Source: Selaginella tamariscina
Lineage: Eukaryota > Streptophyta > Lycopodiopsida > Selaginellales > Selaginellaceae
Assembly (NCBI GenBank): GCA_003024785.1
Contig: PUQB01000248.1
Span: 288,258 to 352,257, forward strand
Reading direction: 5' to 3'
DNA length: 64,000 nucleotides
Shown: one piece after another, positions 34,920-47,429 of the stretch
Position numbering within the stretch: the first letter of the stretch is position 1
How the letters are laid out: the number at the start of each line of letters is the position of its first letter
Position numbers and translations under genes: made by a program
The notes under the pieces: model-generated
The model's database searches: none
What the model was told of the DNA's origin: nothing
The model's input: the letters and a program-made list of their open reading frames with translations, nothing else

Positions 34920-37900
34920 TCATTGATGTTGTTGGCACAGCCAAACATGCCGCCCATTCTGTATTCTCCTACGTAACCCCAAGTCACGCTCCAGATCCCT
35001 TCCCTTCAAAAACATATCATGAGATTCATGAAACTCTTTCAGCTCGTCTCTCGTCGGAAATCCAGACTTGAGGTGTTTATCAACGTTGCCAAACACTGCC
35101 TCCATTACTGCTTGAATTGCTCCATCCTGGGACCCTTGGGAAATGCAGATGCCGGAGATGGAATGACAACACCAAAACCCGCAATAGCGACCACCTTGAG
35201 TGCAAAGAACATAATTCTGAGTGCTGGAACTAACACTGGAGCTGCTTTCTTGAACCACTCCGGACTTACAGTGATTTCTATACCTCGTTGGTTCTCCACT
35301 GGATGACAACGCCGGTGGCTTTCACATAAGAAATGAAGCCTCAGAGTCGAGCCGAATGCAGATTGAGACAGCTTCTGGAGGAAGTTGTTCTCGTCTGTTA
35401 TGTATGGGTACTTGGGTGCCTCAAAGTCCATATGGAGCATGAGCTTAGAGAGAATCTCACCTAATTGCATGTGTACAGCATCCATTTGTTTCTTGACAAC
35501 CAACTCCAGTCTGTGAATCTCGCTTGTTATCCTGGCTTCTGAAGTTCTTATCTGCCTCACTTTGTCACCAATGCTTAACTCGCTGGTACCATCCGTGGTA
35601 CTATGCTCACTGTCACTAGTCGTTGCATCTAAACACTCTTGTACCTCGGACCCGATGACATTCAGGTTGCTCTGCTGTGCTGCAAAGTATTTATCCCGTT
35701 CACTCGGCAACAAGAGCTCATAAATTGGATTACTCTGCAAACTTGGCCAAGTATGTTCATACAGCAAAGTGCGACCATCCATGCTGAGCTCTTCAACAAG
35801 TGAATTTAGTGGACACACATCCTCAAAGCTTGAACTTAAGTTGCTCTCGATTTGTTGCGGCCTGATGACTTTCTCTTCCAGTTCCAGTGCAGGACATCCC
35901 CAGTTCGGAGCTCCACAAACTTCAGCAATGCACAGGTTCACGCGCTGGAAAAGGTCCTCGGCATGCTCCAGTAGGTACGTCTCACAGTCGAATGGTATTC
36001 GAACAAGTACATCCACCCAATGCATATCATACCACTCTTCTCTGCTGCCTCCAATCTTGACAATCACATGAATTCTGTTCTCCACCAGGTAGAGCCAGCC
36101 TTGTCCAACCCTATGTTGAGAAAACATACCTGCAAGTGTCACTTGAAGCATGTTGAAGATCCCAGATGGCAGAATTGTTGTCTCAGAGTGTTTGCAATCG
36201 AATCTCCTTCCCCAGAAACAGTAACTGCTGACCTCGGGCCTCCCACGTTCTTGCTCCCATTGCTGGAGAGTTTCTTCCAACAAAGGCAAGATCTTCACAT
36301 GAGTTTCCTCCTGGTTTGGTAGCACCACACCTAGCTTCTGAAGTGAAGACAGTATGTAAGGAATGTGAGTTGCTTCACACCTGGTTGCGAGTTTTGCATG
36401 AACACTCCTGATGGACTGCACTGCCGGAGGTCGTGGGTCATTCAAGTTCCTTCCTAATCGAGGCAGAAAAACACCAATAACATCTCGCAAGAACCACTGA
36501 ACATCCAGGACAACAAACTGTTGTGTCTCGTCTGGTGTGTCATCTTCAAAGTAGACCAGTTCTCCACTATCGTGAAGATGCATGAGACATGCCTTAAACT
36601 GGTTATCGTTGAAGTTTCTCATGTTGTGCATGTACCTGAACTTCTCAAGTGACACCACCTTGGGTTGCTGTGTAGCATTCAACTGATTCATGATGTGATT
36701 GCAAACTGATGGAACTTTTGGTCTCTTCTCCAACACTCCTTCCAAGGCTCTTTCCAATGCTCCTTTGAGTTGTCTAACTTGGGTGACACTTGTAGCCACA
36801 ATTCCATATACACTAATGCTTTCTGTATCTCCAAAGTCAATGCACTGCGAGTAATCTTTGATTACCTCTTTACATCGAATCCATGCGAACTCTTTCATCG
36901 TCGTTGTACTTGTGGATCTCTCGCTAGTCGGAAAGTAATTGAGAAGTATCATACTCTTGGCCTCTGTGGGACAAGGAACGATGTGCAACAATGAATCTCA
37001 GCCAATATTTGAGTTGTTTTTCTAGCTCTGCTGGATCGTCTGCAGCTGTAGGAGCCTTACAAACGAGGAGAAACAAATCTTTATCACTGCCTCTTACAAA
37101 GTAGTGATGAAATGCATGGTACTCAGATTGGCCAGCTAAGTCACACACAATCAACTTCTTATCTGTAAAGCATAAAGCTTGAAGCTCTATTCCATAAGTC
37201 GATTTTGATGACTGAAAAATGCTGGGGACCCCAACCCTTCTGGCAAGGTTCTTCCGAATGGTTGTCTTCCCAACTCCAGTGTCTCCACATATGAAAAGCT
37301 TAGCATTTGAAGGTGCGGTTAGGCCTTCGTCTAAAAGACCTCCTTCTCGATAGAGTTTGTTCCGCTTCAAGATTTGCAAACAGCTTTGGTGTAACACTTC
37401 AGACTTCCACTGATCAAGGTCCAATGTCACCAATGGACAATCGATATTCCTGTTCAAGAAATCCACAAGCTTCCGTTGTTCTCCAAGCGGCACCATGTGT
37501 TCCACTGACAGTCAGGTGTCTCAGCCTTGAAGTCGATATAGCTCGCTCAAAACGTTGCGAGCTCTCGAGCAAGAACTGGCCGGAGTAGATGTACAATCTG
37601 AGATGCGTCAACTTGGAACTGAGCAACGACTCCATGTCGAGACGATGAGAGGTATCCAAGAAGAGTGATTTGAGCTTAGATCATCCTCGTGCAATGTTGT
37701 CTCCAACACTTGAACAAAATCATCATACCTACATTCTAAAGATAAATGTTGCAGTTTGCTACATTTCAGGGCATCTAGAAACTGCCTGTACCCTTCAGTT
37801 TCCTTGTCCTGGTGTCCTATACTTAAGCTTCGCAATGTACAGTCAGGATGCCTGAGAACATTTGCCAGATCAAGGTAACTGCTCATCACCCATTGAATTT

Positions 37901-38452
37901 CGAGGTCGTATATGTTACACTCTGGAGAGGTGAGATGGTTCAAGAAAACCTCTTTCCTGACCCATGTCCCTCTTATAGAGAGCCTCCAATTGCACCAAGG
38001 ACCTCGTCATTATCCGACCACGTGTCAAGCTCCTCGATAACACACTTTGAATCCCTTAGCGCAGTGATAAAAGCCTGAGCAGCGTCTTTACTTACCCCGA
38101 TGCTTAGACATCTGAGCTTGTCTAGCTCATGGAGCCAATTGAAATCCTGGGCATACCCAATCCAGAGTGTGTCGAGATGTTTCATCTTATGTGCATATGC
38201 ATACATAAAATCACCATACCAGCTTCGATCACAAAAGGCAAGGTGCTTGACTATGAGAGGAGTGCTGTCGAGATCCGTGAGATTGGGGTTTTCGTCAAAC
38301 ATGAGCGCTACTGTTTCGTGCTTGGACAGTGCATCTTCGACATCCTCAGCTGAATAAACTTTCACTACATTGCTGTTGCTGTTCCAAAAGATCCGATCAA
38401 AAGTGCGTCCTTGTGACAGATCGTTGAGCTCCTGGTCGGGCAATGGCTCCAT
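34920..38452 (-). pseudogene. ROCO-family (LRR-Roc-COR) GTPase gene, frameshifted
   Basis: ROCO proteins couple a Ras-like Roc GTPase to a COR dimerisation domain; the plant member TORNADO1 acts in patterning. From ATG 38452 there are ~250 residues of irregular leucine-rich repeats (L-R-C-L-S-I-G; L-R-S-L-S-I-G-H; L-Q-H-L-S-L-E-C; L-T-H-L-R-L-Y). Then comes Roc with P-loop GDTGVGKTT (~37280) and switch II DLAGQSEYHAFHHYF (~37130). A COR-like region fills the 628-codon open frame 36991-35105. The C-terminal part has a hydrophobic segment (VLVPALRIMFFALKVVAIAG) and ends L-R-R-R-I-Q-N-G-R-H-V-W-L-C. No introns are needed. The frame shifts by one base near 37960, 37680, 37505, 36990 and 35130. 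Domain calls are firm; whether the locus is functional is not. Confidence 0.8.
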
Positions 38453-38728
38453 TAGAACATGTCAAACTCCGTTTCTAGAGGTTTGATAAGGAAGACAATG
38501 GACGAATATTCATTAGTTAATAATAAGGTTTTATTTAATGAAAGTATTTTAAATTTTAACATTGTTACACGTTATAAATTAAGTATAATTAAAATAAGGG
38601 TTTAACTTAATAATTTCTTTATATTTAATCTGTTAACGAGAATATAATAAAAATTTTTTTATTGAATTTTAAATAAATTCAATAAATAACATGATTTATT
38701 AAGGCCCACACATTAAGGCTCAATATGG
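38453..38728. other. AT-rich spacer, ROCO promoter side
   Basis: Lies upstream of the ROCO start and ends at the hAT insertion site. No distinct element seen. Confidence 0.4.
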
Positions 38729-38736
38729 GTCCTTTT

Positions 38737-38752
38737 CAGTGTGTAACAAAGT
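38737..38752 (+). repeat. hAT left terminal inverted repeat
   Basis: CAGTGTGTAACAAAGT, perfectly matched by the right end; preceded by target duplication GTCCTTTT. Confidence 0.95.
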
Positions 38753-39109
38753 CCGAGGCTCCTTTGTACCCCGCCGGAATTGCCGGTACAACAAAGTTAC
38801 AAGGATATACGACCGGTGCAAAAAATCTCGTATAAGGCTAGATCCGGTACGTTTGGATGTTATAAGGAATCCTGCCGGTACATTCACCTACCTTTTAAAG
38901 ATTAGGGTTTCATGGTTAATTATGTTTAATTAATTCTAATTAACAAGATTAAATAAATAATCATCAATCTTAGTTAACACTAATTAAACATAGTTACACT
39001 AAGTAAACCATGTCATTAATCTAAGGTTAGAATATTCTTTCACAATGTTCATGTGGGCTCTAAGGTTAGAATATTCTTTCACAATGTTCACGTGGGCGTG
39101 GGCGTGGGC

Positions 39110-41400
39110 ATGAACATAGATTTTGGTGGGGAGATCATCTGGGAAATGGAGAGGGTGCCTGCAGGTAGGAGCAAGGCTGCTGCAAAAGCCATTGCTCAAT
39201 CAAAGCAATCTTTGTTAAGTTTTGCCCCATTGTGGAGAGAGGAGGTTTTGTAAATGAGGACAACCTGGAGGGGACTGAGCCTGAGGAGGGATGTGAAGTG
39301 GGAGAAGGTGATGCTGCATCAGTAGAGGAGAAGGAGAAGAAAATTCGTAGGGGGAAGTGGCAACCTGCATAGGTCATAAAATGGCGGTGGTTGCATTTTG
39401 ATCAGAAAAATGGTAATAATTTTCTTGATTTTTCATCTAATCCTACTTGCATTACAGCACTGATCTTCTGCTCAATATGCCGTGCCAACAAGAATTGCAA
39501 GAATCCATTTGGTACATCAGGTTCCACCAACATGAAGACTTCAAGTTTCCATGCTTATGGGCAAACAAAAGATCACAAGCATTCCATTTACATATTGAGG
39601 TGAAAGCTGGCGGTCAATCCTCCATGGCAGCTACAAATGATCGGCAACAAGAGGCAGCAGAGAAGGGAGTTATTTGCTTGTTTAGGACTGCTTATGCTAT
39701 TGCACAAGGTTTTGTTCCTCTTCGCAAATACCCATTGCTTCTGGAGGTACAACAGTTGAACGGAGTTTATGTTCCTAGCATGTACAAGAACGTGATGGCC
39801 TGCTCACGCTTCATCACTTTCATCAACAAGGTGAGCTAAAGTCTGATGATAAACCTTGACTGAATTTTGTTGTGTAGGTGCTCTTAGATCAAATTTTGGA
39901 GAAAGTTAAAGCTAGCCCATTCTTTGGAATAATGCTAGATGAGAGCACGGATATAAGGTAAAGCTGATTAGTGATATTCTTGGTTCTAAATTTGTTAATG
40001 CAGTACCAGTAAACACCTCATCTTTTACGTGACCTACATCCACAACGCAAGGGTGTTGACAAGCTATTTAGGCTTGTCAATGGTGAACAATAGTTCTGCA
40101 GAGGTGATTTTTAACACCACCATAGCTTCACTGCAGGATTGGGGGCTGGATATGAGCAGGTTCGTGGGGTTTGGTTCAGACGGCTGCAATGTTATGACAG
40201 GAAACAGGACAGGGGTTGCAGCAAGGTTGAAGGAGGTCAATCCATTCATGACCTCCACACATTGTCTTTCACACAGAGCTAACTTATGTGTGGAGGACGT
40301 CTACAAGAATCCAGCAGTTCATAATCTTTGCGATGAAGTGGATCAGGTGGTGAACAAGGTAGCCAGTTTTTTCTCAAGGAGTTCTAGCAGGTTGCAGCAG
40401 CTACAGGCACTACAGGACGAGCTAAACTTCAAGGTGCTGAAGGTGTTGTGGATCCAGCAGACACGTTGGTTGAGCAGGGGTGGAGCCATTACCAGGATGT
40501 GTGAGTGTCTGGAACCACTACTCAAGTTTTTTAAGGACGGGAGAACAACTCAAACAAGGAAGCTATGACCGTCTCAGGAGTTTCAAGTTCCTTTATGCAC
40601 TCCACTTTCTAGGAGATATCTTGGCAGTGGTAAATCAGCTGAACCTGGAGTTTCAAGCACAGACTATGGACGTGACTAGTGTTGCACCTTTATGCAAGGC
40701 AACTATGGCCAAGATACAGGTATACTATTTGGATAAGCAGGTGGATTTGAATGGTTTTCAATTGGATAGCAGAGGATATCCTATAATCCCAGATGGTGGA
40801 CGCCGCAATGGTCCTTTGGATGAGCTCAGGTCATCAGTTAAGGGAAACGAATACAGAGACGTGGAAATGATCAGGTCGATTCACGGAGAAGATTTGGAGG
40901 AGGTACTAGAGTTTCAAAAGAACTTTGGCACTAGTCTTTTGGAGGGTATAAGGACCAGGTTACAGGACTCTGAGGCGACTGGTATTCTCTCCAAGTTCCA
41001 CTTTTTAGCTCCTATCAACTTACCTTCATCAGTGCGTGAGTTGAAAGCTTTTGGTAAGTTTGAGGTTCAGGAACTTGGAAAGTTCTACACAGGGATGATC
41101 AATGAAGCAAAGCTGGCTGAAGAGTACAGTTTATGGAAGATAATAGCTTCCGAGGAGTGGAAGGGGAAAAACTTTCGTGGATGTTTGGGGAATGATTTAT
41201 GCTCACAGTATCTGGACGAAGAAGTATCCCAACTTGCTGAAGTTGGCAATGGTCGGCATGGTTCAATGCTGCAACACTGCATCATGTGAGCGTGGGTTTA
41301 GTAGAATCAACTTGGTGAAGAATAAGTTCGAAACCAGATGGGACGGAGATGGTTGACGAGCTTGTGAGATCCCATTGAGGGTCCGCCAATAGCTGAGTTT
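39110..41400 (+). pseudogene. hAT transposase (DUF4371-like), frame-broken
   Basis: An N-terminal zinc-binding part (C-S-I-C-R-A-N-K-N-C; BED/TTF-like) lies at ~39420-39560. The RNase-H-like catalytic core starts with FFGIMLDESTD (39918-39950) and continues through GFGSDGCNVMTG (~40170) and T-H-C-L-S-H-R-A-N-L. The C-terminal dimerisation motif N-T-A-S-C-E-R-G-F-S-R-I-N-L lies near 41270-41310. Two introns close in frame: 39831-39877 and 39958-40003, both GT-AG. Lesions: a TAG near 39370, a shift near 39605 (possible splice), a shift near 40540 and a shift before the C-terminal motif. Intact ends with a broken transposase indicate a non-autonomous or recently dead copy. Confidence 0.85.
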
Positions 41401-41619
41401 GATTTCAAAACAGTGGTGCAAGCATGGAAGGAAGGTGCAGCTTATAGGCATATTTATACAAGCTAAAGTGACGGTTTGTAGATGTTTAACTTCCTTATAA
41501 TTTTCATATATTAAGGAATTTTCCGAATGAGATTTCCTCTTTTAAGGATTATGCCGGTACAAAAAAAATATATCCTATTCATTTTAAGTATTCAAGGATT
41601 TTTTCAGTACACTAAAAAT

Positions 41620-41635
41620 ACTTTGTTACACACTG
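41620..41635 (-). repeat. hAT right terminal inverted repeat
   Basis: ACTTTGTTACACACTG on the plus strand; followed by target duplication GTCCTTTT at 41636-41643. Confidence 0.95.
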
Positions 41636-41938
41636 GTCCTTTTGAATTCACATAAAGATTCTGTAGAATAAATTTTACATATATTTTAGAGTTGCACTAA
41701 AATCATTCTCAAGATCACATATTAATTAGATTTATACTTTTGAAATTTATCATAATATATACCCTAGAAGTTTTATATTTACGTATATATATCCCTTTAA
41801 AAGTTGTAAATTTACATATATATATCCTTGAAAAAACTTTAATTATAATATTTAATTTTGTTAAAAAATTATCATAATAAAAAATGAAATGTTTTAAAAA
41901 TAATTATATTTATTGTGATATAGAATTTTATATAGGTT

Positions 41939-42099
41939 TGTAAGATCCATGTGTACGGTTGCATGTGCACATATTATTATTAGCGTAGTGGATTTTGATA
42001 GTCGTCGGATTTGATTTAATCTGGACCACTCGCTCTTATATATAAGTTAGGGTTTCTGAACTAATGGATATACACATTTCTATATTTCGAGCTCTCACA
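41939..42099 (+). repeat. 5' LTR of the 41.9-46.6 kb gypsy element
   Basis: 161 bp, TG...CA ends; contains a TATATATAA box and the phrase agttagggtttctgaacta, shared with the 3' LTR. Confidence 0.9.
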
Positions 42100-42245
42100 T
42101 TGGTGGAGGTGAGGGCACCTCTAATTGTCCCTACAGAGTGCTCAAATTTGTGTTTTTTTTATCAATTTTCTTTGTCTTCTTAGGTGTAGCTTTTCCATTG
42201 TCTATATCTATTCCTTTCTTGTAGATTCTATCTTTTCTTCATTTA

Positions 42246-43155
42246 TGGATCCACAACAGGCAAATCCCTTGTCTGTGGAGCAGTTACTCATGCAGTTGTT
42301 GGATGCCATGTGTATGTAACTGAACAATCATTCTCAGTTGATGGCAGCATTCACGATCCAGGGTACTCCTCCTACTCATGTTGCAAACCCCCTGTGTTCG
42401 ACCGGATTTCTTTTGTGGAAATCCTGGAGATAATGTGTATCATTGGTTTGACCACTTCATTGTGGGTGCCACATATCATTCATGGGACGGTGCTCAGTGT
42501 TTGCGCGAGTTTCCTACTTGTCTTCAAGGGACGATGTTGCAGTGGTACAATGGTCTGGACGTTGCGACTCGTGGAGATTGGAACATTCTTCCAGAGATCT
42601 TCAAACGTGCATTTGGGCATACGGACGACTGTGATGATGCTTTTTAGCAGTTGCATCGTATTCGTCAGGAGCCATCTGAGTCGGTGATGCAGTTTGGTGT
42701 TCGCTTTCGAAGCCTTTTGCTGCGTGCAGAACCTAACATGTCGGAACGCATCAAGTTAGGTATGTTGTGGCCAGCACTTCGTCAAGACCTTGACGATGCT
42801 TTGAGGCTGGCACAACGGTATGAGTCATCACCTCTCCCACTTGCGCCTTCACGTGCTCTCGTTCCACTTCATGTTGGGGATGGACCTGCTCCGATGGAGG
42901 TTGAGGCTGTTGCCGCTCGTGTACCAGCACAAGGTGGGGCCCGTGGACGTGCAGTTCGTTGTTGGGCGTGTGATGAGGTTGGACACATATATCAGCGCTG
43001 TCAACGGTTTCCCGATTGGTGTCCCCATTTCCAGGATGGAGGCCATGGCGTCAACAATGTCCAGTTGGTGCTGCTGCAGTGGAAGGTTGTGATGCGGTGG
43101 ATCTTCCGGGAAACGACGAATCGCACGAGTAGAGGAGGGTTCTCGTGCGAATAAA
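42246..43155 (+). pseudogene. gag of the 41.9-46.6 kb gypsy element
   Basis: Starts at ATG 42246 (MDPQQANPLSVEQLLMQLLD). After a shift it runs through the capsid-like region (F-P-T-C-L-Q-G-T-M-L-Q-W-Y) and L-H-R-I-R-Q-E-P-S-E-S-V-M-Q-F. It ends with a CCHC zinc knuckle C-W-A-C-D-E-V-G-H-I-Y-Q-R-C near 42960-43000. An in-frame TAG at ~42645 sits where these gags usually have Trp or another coding residue. Gag packages element RNA; this one cannot be translated as one protein. Confidence 0.8.
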
Positions 43156-43275
43156 TTAGTGACCCCTCCATCTTTCTTTCGGGAGTATCATCAAGGGGTT
43201 CACTTGGTACCAAATCACCCGGTTTTTACTTTTCAAGCTTGATATAATCACACACCACGTCCTGTTTTCGTTTCA

Positions 43276-46200
43276 ATGTTGGTGGATACAGGTTCGAGTT
43301 TGTCCTATATTTCTCAATATGTTGCTACACGTTGCAGCCTTCATTTGCGTCGTGCGGTAGAACCAATCTTCATTTGTACGACAACGGACACACTCATGCT
43401 TGTTCGTGGGATGAAGTGGACATTATTGTTCGTGTGGATGATCGTGAGCTCGAGCTTCAATTTTTACGGGTGGTGCCGAATCAAGCTTTTCACCTTATTC
43501 TTGGTATGGATTGGTTGACTCGCAATCATGCCAAGTATGACTTTGAAAAGTCTCCTCCTTGTTTGACTCTCCCTTGTCTTTCTTCCATTCCTCTTACTTC
43601 TATTCCACTTCGTCCATCTGCTTTCACCTCTGCTTCCATCACTTTTGTCTCACCCCTTTCCAATTATTTTCTCTTCATGCCCTTCCTTTTCTTCTCTGGA
43701 TCCATCAGATGATCGTCGTGCTGTAGTTGTTGATCAACTCAAGAAGGAGTATGCTGATCTTTTCAACTTCGACTTGTCATCTGGGGTCAAGATTGCGACA
43801 CGCCACCCTATTCCAACTGGAGATGCTAGGCCAATCAAGGTACCTGTTCGCATCGGTCACCAAAGGAGCTCAAGATCTTACGAGTGAATGTCAAAGAGAT
43901 GTTGGAGAAGGGTGTTATCCGGAAATCTCGGAGTCCTTGGGCGTGCGAACCTCACCTTGTGATGAAGCCTGATGGGAGCGTTCGATTCTGCATTGACTAT
44001 CGCCCATTAAATGAGGTAACCATCTCAGATGTGTACCCACTTCCTCATACTGCAGACCTTTTGATCGACTGGGGCGGAGCCATTGGTTCACCAAGTTAGA
44101 TCTCGCATCTGGGTATTGGCAAGTTCCGATGGCTGACATGGACATTCCCAAGACTGTTTTTCGGACACCATTTGGCCTGTACGAGTTCTTGGTGATGCCT
44201 TTCGGTTTCATCGATGATGTTTTGATCTGAAGCCATCTAAGTGTGTGTTTGGATCAAAGGACACCACTTATCTGGGTTATCGCATTTCACGTGAAGGTTT
44301 GCAAGTCGATCCTGACAAACTAGTTGCAGTTTTGAAGTTCCCTACGCCAAAGGGTGTGAATGATGTGCAACGCTTTCTTGACAAGGTACAATATCTGGGT
44401 CGTTTTGTGGATCATCTTTCAGATCGTACTGCACCGTTACGCGCGTTGTTGAAATCGTCAATGACTTCTTTTGTTTGGTCTAAGGATTGCAAGCAGGCAT
44501 TTGCAGATCTCAAAGAGTTGTTGACGACTCCTCCAGTTTTGGCGTATCCGGATTACACCCGTCCTTTCATCTTGCGTGTAGATGCTTCTGACATTGGCCT
44601 CGGGGGTGTATTGATGCAGGAGAGTACGAGTGTTCCTGGCCAACGACATCCCATTGCGTACATCAGTCGTACATTGCAGTCAGCAGAGGTGAATTACTCC
44701 ACGACAGAAAAGAAGTGTCTAGCAGCAGTTTGGGGTTTTGAGAAGCTCCATGCCTACTTGCATGGTTCGCGGACGTTGTTGGAAAGCAATCATACAGCTG
44801 TCACCTCGTTGTTGAAGCAGAAGAATTTAATTGGGCGTACTGCTCAGTGGGCCTTGAAACTTCAAATTTACGACTTTGAAGTTGTTCATCACCCAAGAAG
44901 TTCCATGGCTGATGCTGATGCTCTTTCTCGGGCTCCTCTTCCACCTTCTCTCTCTTCTGTTGCCCCAGAGGAACCAGTTGTTCCAGCTTCAGTGGACTTT
45001 TTGGACGAAGATTCCGTACCATCAGCAGTTGATGTGCTTGACATTCAGTGTCCGCAGAATGCAGAGTTAGATTTGCTGTTTTTGGATGAGGTTCGGGAAG
45101 CTCAAAAGGTTGAACGTGGATTCGAAGGCTTCGTGATGGGTTTGTGAATCCTGCATTGCTTGCTGATGACTTGCCTTTTAGGCATTTACATTCGCAGTAT
45201 CGCCTTCAGGATGACCTTCTTTATTTTGTGGGGACTGATCCAGATGATCCTTTGCGGTTGGTGGTGCCTTCAATCTTCATTCCACGCTTCCTCCATGCTT
45301 ACCATGACTCTCCTATTCTTGGCGGGCACATGGAACATCGTCGGGTGATGGAGAAGCTGCGCAGATCTTTCTATTGGCCAGAGTTGTGAGGAGATATGAT
45401 TCGGTATGTGCGTAGTAGCTATGTGTGGTGTCAAGCTCGCAATACTCCCCCATGTGCTTCGGAAGGACGATTGGAGTCAATTGCAGTTTCTCATCCGTTT
45501 GAATTGGTGGCATTTGATTTGATGGGACCTTTTCCGCGGTCAACTGCTGACAACGAGTACGTTATTATTGCTTCTGATTACCTAACTCGTTGGGTAGAAG
45601 TTGGTGCTCTTGCTAGTGCGACTGCTTCTGCTGTTGGTCAGTTTCTCCTGAATCGGGTTGTGTTTTAGCATTCTTGTCCGGAGCGAATTCTCTTGGATAA
45701 TGGTCCTGCATTTATGGCTGAGGCATTTCATGTTTTGACATCTCGACTAGGGATACGCCACACTTTCACAAGTGCTTATTATCCTCAGACAGATGGTTTA
45801 GTGGAACGGTTTGTCAGAACCTTCAAGGGATGATCGCGAAGTATGTGAACTTTCAACATTCGGATTGGGATGGTTATCTGCCGTCTCTCCGATATGCTTA
45901 TGTCACTGGAGTTTAAAGTTCCATTGGTACTTCCCCATATAAGCTCTTGTATGGTCATGACCAGTGTTGCCAACGGAGTTGGGTTTGCCTTCTCGGTTAC
46001 CGCGAGCTGCTGATGCTAGGTCGGGATGGTATCTGACGAGCATTCTTCCATTGGTTTGTGCGGAGTCAATAGAACACTTGGGCCGCGTACAAATAGGACA
46101 ACAACAACGCTACAACTCGCATCATCGTCCTCCTGCGGAGTACAAGGTTGATGAACTGGTGTTGGTTCGTTTTCCCAAGTTTATGGTACGTGGTTTAGTT

Positions 46201-46395
46201 AAGAGTCTCCTTCCTCAGTGGAAAGGACTGTATCGAGTGCTATGGCAAGTAGGGCCACAAGTTTATGAGGTTCGGCACGACATTCAAACCGATCCTCCAA
46301 AGATTGTACATGTACAACGATTGAAGCATTTTGTGCAACGGGAACAAGTTGTGCCGCCTACAGATCACCAATGCCTCCTCCTGATGTTCCTCTAG
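43276..46395 (+). pseudogene. pol of the 41.9-46.6 kb gypsy element, reverse transcriptase deleted in part
   Basis: The protease begins with LVDTGSS at 43279. The RT has V-R-F-C-I-D-Y-R-P-L-N and L-A-S-G-Y-W-Q-V, then jumps at ~44208 from M-P-F-G directly to F-I-D-D-V-L-I, so the block between the MPFG motif and the catalytic Y/F-x-D-D is lost. RNase H (L-R-V-D-A-S-D-I-G-L-G-G) and A-D-A-L-S-R fill 44245-45147. The integrase has H-x-x-x-H and C-x-x-C remnants, core D (A-F-D-L-M-G-P-F), D-N-G-P-A-F and Q-T-D-G-L-V-E-R. The last frame ends near 46395. In-frame stops at ~45387, 45667 and 45914 look like G-to-A or C-to-T changes. Confidence 0.85.
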
Positions 46396-46455
46396 ATCCA
46401 GGCCCGTCTACAAGAGAACCCTAACCAACTTACACCCTTCCGAGAGGAGGGATGA

Positions 46456-46616
46456 TGTAAGATCCATGTGTACAGCTGCATGTGCACATACTATTATTAG
46501 CATAGTGCATTTTGATAGCCGTCGAATTAAATTCAATCTGGACCACTTGCTCTTATATATAAGTTAGGGTTTCTGAACTAATGGATATACACATTTCTAT
46601 ATTCCGAACTCTCACA
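46456..46616 (+). repeat. 3' LTR of the 41.9-46.6 kb gypsy element
   Basis: 161 bp, same ends as the 5' LTR; preceded by a purine tract. Confidence 0.9.
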
Positions 46617-47429
46617 AGTTATATTTTGGACTTAAATATAATTATAAATTTTTATTAATTTTTTAAAAATGTTTTTTAATTTTTAATTTGAAATTCATAA
46701 AGTTTTAAATTAAAGTTTAAAAAGTATATATATAAATATAAAACTTCTAAGTAAATATAATAAATTCCAAGAGTATAAATGTAATTTTTCCTTAATTTAA
46801 AAGCTAAAAAGCACCCAATATACTTATATATAGGAAAGGGTTTTTTATAAGTTGATTACAAATCCTTATTATTAATGTAAATATTTAATAATTCATATTT
46901 CATTCATTCTTTCTTACTTTAATTTACATTTCTCTTTTGTTGGAATGAATGTGACATTGTTTTTTATATTAATGGTTCACATGTAATATCATATTTAGAA
47001 GACGTAGTATTTAACTTCAAAATGCTGTCCTTTATAATATTCTTATTAATAAACTATATTTATTATTGTTTCGTTCTATAAATTATATATATATATATTA
47101 TATATATATATATAAATTCATATTATTCTATTCTATTTTAAATGAATAAAATAATAAAAATTTAAATAAATAATTAATAATAATCATTTCTTACTTAAAA
47201 TTTTTATTAAACTTTTTTAATTATTATATGAAGTTATTATTTTATATATGGTATGTTATAATTTACAGTTTGAGTTTAATATATTTTATAAAACATAAAA
47301 ACTCCTTTTATAAAATTATATCATCAACCAGGACTATTTAATTATAAACACAATATTTCAAATAATTTAATTATATCTTATTGATGGTTTTTTTTATTTT
47401 TAAATACTAAATTCTATATGGCAATATTC
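46617..47429. other. AT-rich intergenic DNA with a dispersed repeat
   Basis: 46930-47070 contains phrases (cacatgtaatatcatat, gtatttaacttcaaaatg) that also occur at 12.6 kb and 47.46 kb, so a small dispersed or internally duplicated repeat lies here. No gene seen. Confidence 0.5.

Larger units (their letters stand above)
38737..41635 (+). mobile_element. hAT-superfamily DNA transposon with intact ends
   Basis: The 5' end CAGTGTGTAACAAAGT (38737-38752) is the exact reverse complement of the 3' end ACTTTGTTACACACTG (41620-41635). Directly outside are two identical 8-bp copies of GTCCTTTT (38729-38736 and 41636-41643). An 8-bp target duplication and a terminus starting CAG are hallmarks of hAT. 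Total length is 2899 bp. Subterminal GCCGGTAC motifs occur near both ends (around 38780, 38873 and 41552). Confidence 0.95.
41939..46616 (+). mobile_element. Ty3/gypsy LTR retrotransposon with short LTRs
   Basis: Two 161-bp LTRs (41939-42099 and 46456-46616), both starting TGTAAGATCC and ending CTCACA, flank gag and pol on the plus strand. A TTGGTGGAGGTGAGG stretch follows the left LTR where the primer-binding site should be. A purine-rich tract (gagaggagggatga) precedes the right LTR. The expected 5-bp target duplication is imperfect (aggtt / agtta). The LTRs differ at about a dozen positions, so the insertion is not recent. Confidence 0.9.

Noticed and set aside
3178-38452. Uniform sequencing error as the sole reason for frameshifts
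   Set aside because: GH31 (2.58 kb of exons) is lesion-free and the 628-codon ROCO frame is clean, so errors would have to be very uneven; kept only as a partial alternative.
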